In this document: one piece after another, positions 59,830-64,000 of the stretch
Layout: each line of letters starts with the position of its first letter
How positions within the stretch are numbered: position 1 is the stretch's first letter
Source: Moringa oleifera
Lineage: Eukaryota; Streptophyta; Magnoliopsida; Brassicales; Moringaceae
Assembly (NCBI GenBank): GCA_021397835.1
Contig: JAJFZO010000659.1
Coordinates: forward strand, 1,178,501 to 1,242,500
Length of the DNA: 64,000 bases
Reading direction: 5' to 3'
Translations under genes and position numbers: made by a program
Notes under the pieces: generated by a model
Told to the model about the DNA's origin: nothing
The model's database searches: none
What the model saw: the letters and a program-made list of their open reading frames with translations, nothing else

Positions 59830-60627
59830 CTACCAGAGATCCACACCATAATCACAGTGCTTTGACACGATCTTCGAACCCGTCGTTAACTTATCCACGT
59901 TTATGTCACAGTTCACTTTCACGGTAATCCTCCATGTCTTCACGGACCCAACCTTAATCTTGACCGGCGCTCTAATCCTCAGGTCAAACGGCACCGTTCC
60001 TTTGTTCTCTGCTTCCACCAAAGACCTCCGCATACCGCTAGTTAGCTCAAGACCGGATCCCTTTAACGCCGTTTTAAACACCGTCACGTTATTAGTCGGC
60101 TGGTAAAACACAGGCAATGCGCCGCTGCATAAGATGACGTTGTCGTAGTAAACCTCAACGGAGCTCCCTCCCCTGTAATAGATTCCAATCTTGTCGTTTG
60201 GGTTCCGGGCCCTCACGGTGACGTCGAACTCCGGCGAGATCGGAGACGACGACGTCAGGTTGAATCCCTTGATGGAGACGCTGTCCACAGAGTAGTCGGG
60301 TGCCTCTGGCCTAAAAACAAGATAGAGAATTCCGGCGGCGGCTCCGACGAGAATAATGAGGACGAGGAGTACAGCGAGAAAAGAGCAAAGGCAGCAGCAG
60401 CAGGGGTTCCGACGAGATTTGCGGCGAGTGAGGTGCTGGTAACGGCGGGCGTTCTCTGGCGGAGGGACTCGGTATACTTGATCCTTGGGGATCTGTATGA
60501 CATACGTACCCGGCGGAGGAACAGGCTTCTCCGCCGCTGGCGGGGCTGGTTTTGGGTTGGAGAAGGCGTCGGAGTTTGTCACTTCTGGTTTCGGAGGCGA
60601 TTCGCCCGGGTGAACTCGTTCGGCCAT
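59830..60627 (-). CDS. NDR1/HIN1-like (LEA_2) membrane protein, 265 aa
   Basis: A single exon runs from ATG at 60627 to TAG at 59832-59830. The frame is open upstream to a TTG at 60654, but the first ATG fits family N-termini (MAERVHPGESP). Residues 1-60 are Pro-rich and cytosolic, with TYVIQIPKDQVYRVPPPENA (41-60). A basic RRKSRRNP precedes a CCCC cluster (76-79) that may be palmitoylated. One membrane segment spans about 83-105. The LEA_2 domain follows (about 120-235), with VRARNPNDKIGIYY and VPFDLRIRAPVKIKVG; NLT (123) and NVT (180) could be glycosylated. NHL proteins are plant membrane proteins often linked to defence and stress responses; the exact role here is inferred only from family. 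The gene is GC-rich in AT-rich DNA, and its length matches NHL6-type members. Confidence 0.95.
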   Translation of the reverse strand: MAERVHPGESPPKPEVTNSDAFSNPKPAPPAAEKPVPPPGTYVIQIPKDQVYRVPPPENARRYQHLTRRKSRRNPCCCCLCSFLAVLLVLIILVGAAAGILYLVFRPEAPDYSVDSVSIKGFNLTSSSPISPEFDVTVRARNPNDKIGIYYRGGSSVEVYYDNVILCSGALPVFYQPTNNVTVFKTALKGSGLELTSGMRRSLVEAENKGTVPFDLRIRAPVKIKVGSVKTWRITVKVNCDINVDKLTTGSKIVSKHCDYGVDLW

Positions 60628-62180
60628 TTCTCGCTTTCTGGCTGTGATACTCAATTGCTGTAAAACAAAGACTGTGTCAAATTGCAGAACACAGACGATA
60701 CCAACAAATTTCAGGCGACAGAAACAGAGTGCCCGAATCCTCTAGTGGGGGAATGTTATGTGTGTGTTTTTATTTGTCAGTGAAACCGCGTACCCAGACG
60801 GTATACGCGTTGTGAGGGTAAAAATGGAATTTCGCACTCACAGCTGCGCCAAGACAGAATTCCATAATTGACCAATTTGTTGCAGGAGCAAATCATGGAA
60901 ATAAGAACCCGTAGATTAAGACGTGATTGCACGAAAGTTGAATGTCATTCAATCTCAGTATAAATATGACTTAAACGATTTCTTCGAATGATTTCTTACT
61001 TATTTGGCCTTCCTCTTTCACCATGACTACCATTTCTCATCGCAATACTGCGCTATTTCATTCTAGCTAGCAGTCACAGAGTGTGCAATTTCCACAAAAA
61101 GAGTAAGAAACAGCAGAAAATCTTAGGGTAGAACTCTCAGTCGGTGTTCATAATAAGAGGAAAAGAAAGTTGTAGGTTTGATGAAGCATTAAGCGATCAG
61201 ATTACAAAGAGAAGAACAGAATCAGTCAGAAAGAAGAAATTCAAGAAGATCAACATGCCTTAAACACTAACCAATTTGTCTTGCAATCGATCAAATGCTA
61301 CGTGAAAGGAACTCCTTGCGAACCAGTCTGCAATAGAAGGGAGCAAATGGAGTCTGGTATTTATAAATGCGTTTATAAAATAGGAAGTCGTGGAACCAGT
61401 AAAGAGTACAGTTCATACATCGGTGTCAAGGAAATGGGAACACACTGAAAGGCTTCAACTAGGGGCGAAACGGTCAATAAGAAGAACCTTCTTCCCTCTT
61501 TTTTTTTTTTTTAATAAAAAAATAGAATTGTAAAATGGTAATGTTTTAGTTTTGGAAATATATAATCAATATGAAAAATTCATATTTATTAATAATTAAC
61601 TAATTGCTTTTATGCGTGGCTTGTTCCGCGTGGGGGGTAACTAGACTACGAGTGTTCGGCAGCTGGCTGGCGCTAGCGGCAACCTTTGTTGGACTCATGT
61701 GGATTCATTTGAAAAGACAAAAATATCCTTCTCGTGAAATGACTTTTCGCACGAACGTGTTGCGTTAATTAATATTATAATTATGATCCTTCAGTCTTTC
61801 CCGTAAACACTGGCTCCTATTCGTTGAACTTCAACACTTCGTAATTACCCATATAACCTTCATGTCTTGGAATTATCTCCATCTGTTTAATGATGAGCTT
61901 CATTAATAAATTGGAGCCTTTTGGTTTTTCCACGTGATTATTGAGTACTTGAAAAACCAAATGGATGATACACAATTATTTTTTAAAAAGTAAAAAAATA
62001 AATGGGAAATAATGATAAAGGGCGTCCCTGTCATTGCATCGTGAACACGGCATTAGAAAGGAAGATACAAATGGGACTGCCCCCAGTAGTTGTATTTTCA
62101 GTCCAGTTGTAACTAGGTTTGATTCAATGACCATTTCTTTGCACCGCGTGTCATACCTACTGGCACTTTGTACGCTATAA
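60628..62180 (-). promoter_or_regulatory. Upstream region of the LEA_2 gene
   Basis: No gene is seen. On the - strand, TATA-like sequences lie at about 60765-60775 (CAAATAAAAAC) and 61350-61362 (TTATAAATACC). If the distal one is used, an intron-containing leader is possible. The core promoter cannot be decided from sequence. Confidence 0.3.
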
Positions 62181-62282
62181 AAAGGACTCGAAGTATAGGT
62201 TAGTAGTGAGTGAAAATTTGATTACATGGATTAAATCAAATTCTTGAATTCAAGGACTTATTTGGAGGATGTTGAGTAAGAT

Positions 62283-62850
62283 GCAAAAGTTTTACTTTGA
62301 GAATATTTTGGTAGAATTTAGGGTTTTAGTTTTGATGCTTTGGTAGGATTTAAAAATTTTAGTTCAAGAATGCTCTAGTTGAACTCAATGTTTTTTTTTA
62401 AGGATGCTCTAACAAGATTTGAGACTTTTAGTATGGGAATGTTCTAATAGAATGTATGGTTTTGGTTTGGGATACTTCGGTAGAACTTAAGATTTTATTC
62501 TAGGATGTCTTAATAGGATTTAAGGTCTTAGTTTAAGGATGCTTTGATAAAGTCTTTTAAGTCTTGCTTCAATGATATCGCGATAAGATTTAGAATCTTA
62601 GTTTTGGACGCCTTGGTAACTTTTGATTTTACCATAAAGATGCCTTGTTAGGATTTAAGGTCATAGTTCCAGGACACCTTTGGAGAACCTTATTTGGGAA
62701 TGTCCTACAAGAATTCAAGGTTTTAGTTTAGGGATACCTCAGCAAAATCTTAGGTCTTATTTCGAGAATGCCTTGGTAGGATCCAAGGTCTTACTTTGGA
62801 GAATTTCTGGTGGGATCTAAGGTCCTACTCTAGTAATTCCTGAAATACTA
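62283..62850. repeat. ~35-bp degenerate tandem array
   Basis: About sixteen units of the form ATGCCTTGGTAGGATTTAAG followed by GTCTTAGTTTAGG run head to tail. Good examples are at about 62500 (ATGTCTTAATAGGATTTAAG), 62640 (ATGCCTTGTTAGGATTTAAG) and 62768 (ATGCCTTGGTAGGATCCAAG). Units vary from about 25 to 36 bp and differ at many sites, so the array is old. Confidence 0.88.
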
Positions 62851-64000
62851 AACTTAATTTAAAAAATTTTCAATGAGGATAATGTGATTTTAAAGTTATT
62901 ATGACAAAAAGATTACTTGACCATAAACTCAAAAGTTAGGTTGAGCATGAGGAGTTTAACTACTAAAACTTAGATTTAGCAAACTCATTAAAAAATAAAA
63001 AACAATATGAACAATAAGGCTAGATAATCCATGGGCTTTAACAACTCAAACTACTTATGGCTTAACAATAACAAGCTTTAGTTACTTCTCTTTAAATTAC
63101 TAAACTCATGACTCCAAATGTTGCTAATCATCTCATCTTGTCAAAAGTGACTTTTGGCCATCTCATCCCATAAAATTCTGTACAGAGGAAACTTTAAGTT
63201 TGCTTCAAACACAATCTTCAATTCACTACTGCATTGCCAAATTACTTAATTTTATTTATTTATTTCTTCAAATTTACTTAATTTTATTTATTTATTTCTT
63301 CAAATGCTCGAGTCGAACTTTCAATGTTATTTTCTTTCTTATTTATAGATCATTCGCTTATGCAATCTCAATTTTTTTGCTTTTCTCTTCCATTCTACTT
63401 TCGATAAAATCTTTGTCATTGTTTATGAAAAACAAAATAAAAAGCTGTGACACCTACAAACTTGATTGTCCAATCAAAATAGCACTTGGAATCAATATCA
63501 CCTTTGCGATACCGTTAAAATCACCCTTACTAGGAACTCAACCATTTTCTCAATCAAATATTGCTTGAACCTAAGTCATCTCTATACCCACATTTACAAT
63601 TTTTGCATCATTTTGCTCTCCAACATTAGTAATTTCCACTATTACTTAACCACATTCTCAAACTACCTAAATACTTACCCAAACATTGAGCTGACATGTT
63701 TATTAGTTAGCCAATATTTTACAAACTTTTTTTCTCACCATTAATTCTCCCAAGGAGCATTACTCTAGTAACAACTTTTGATGCATCAATTCCAAGGATT
63801 TGAAAATACAAACCTCTCGGAAGAATTAGTGAGGTAGAACTTGACCTCAAAGCCCAAAAAATGACAAAGGTTATGGTTGTTGAGCAAGTACATTTTAACT
63901 AAGTGTAAGAAATAAGTGGAGAAAGCTCAATAAATTTCCTTGGGTAGCTACCTTAATAAAGGGAATTAATGAAGAAAGTTATCTATTTAAATTAAAGAAT
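62851..64000. other. Unassigned AT-rich DNA at the right edge
   Basis: Two overlapping + strand ORFs (63200-63568 and 63466-63744) are rich in Phe, Ile, Leu and Ser, as expected of AT-rich non-coding DNA, and have no recognisable domain. No promoter, splice signals or repeat family could be assigned. Confidence 0.5.
63242..63305. repeat. 32-bp tandem duplication
   Basis: Two nearly identical 32-bp units, TTACTTAATTTTATTTATTT plus TATTTCTTCAAA, lie head to tail. Confidence 0.9.

Noticed and set aside
60628..60654. Upstream extension of the LEA_2 protein by nine residues
   Set aside because: The extension begins at a TTG codon; the first ATG at 60627 matches usual family starts.
59903..60663. 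ORFs opposite or overlapping the LEA_2 gene (59903-60106 +, 60433-60663 +, 60255-60503 -)
   Set aside because: They are shadows of the GC-rich LEA_2 coding sequence in other frames, with no family features.

Overview
The window is nuclear DNA of a flowering plant, most likely a eudicot. It is AT-rich and has intron-containing plant genes with GT-AG introns, CT/GA and TA microsatellites, and decayed Ty1/copia and Ty3/gypsy retrotransposons typical of plants. I cannot name the species from sequence alone.

Two host genes are well supported. On the + strand (4448-12906, five coding exons, 778 aa) lies a DUF630/DUF632 protein with an N-myristoylation-type start, of the family that includes Arabidopsis NRG2 (nitrate signalling). 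On the - strand (59830-60627, one exon, 265 aa) lies a membrane-anchored NDR1/HIN1-like (LEA_2) protein. They are separated by about 45 kb of nested retroelements and are not functionally connected.

The 14.5-44 kb block resolves into a three-element nest. An old Ty1/copia element (gag starting near 14.55 kb, RNase H and polypurine tract ending at 43.73 kb) is cut twice inside gag. The first cut is a 5.0-kb chromodomain-type gypsy element (14779-19805, target duplication AAATA). The second is a 20.6-kb gypsy element (19927-40519, target duplication AGTAT) with LTRs of about 2.65 and 2.84 kb. The copia gag reading frame resumes correctly across both insertion junctions, which confirms the boundaries.

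The 20.6-kb element is itself composite. Reading left to right it has a Tat-type primer binding site, gag and integrase remnants; an Athila-like element folded into two tail-to-tail inverted arms that share inactivating lesions (25.26-33.41 kb); an intronless, decayed fragment of a DRM-type plant DNA methyltransferase (UBA domains plus the ENV-to-GNS half of the catalytic domain, 33.87-35.14 kb); a coiled-coil remnant; a ~133-bp tandem array in the 3' untranslated region; and the 3' LTR. The LTRs carry an 18-bp minisatellite and a ~190-bp tandem array with one more unit in the 3' LTR than in the 5' LTR.

From 44 to 57 kb there are at least two more Tat-type elements in opposite orientations: a - strand gag, integrase and LTR, and a + strand LTR with primer binding site. 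The right end (60.6-64 kb) holds the upstream region of the LEA_2 gene, a ~35-bp tandem array and unassigned AT-rich DNA. No CRISPR array, rRNA or convincing tRNA gene was recognised. The most unusual item is the silencing-enzyme (DRM) fragment inside a retrotransposon, next to an inverted retroelement pair.
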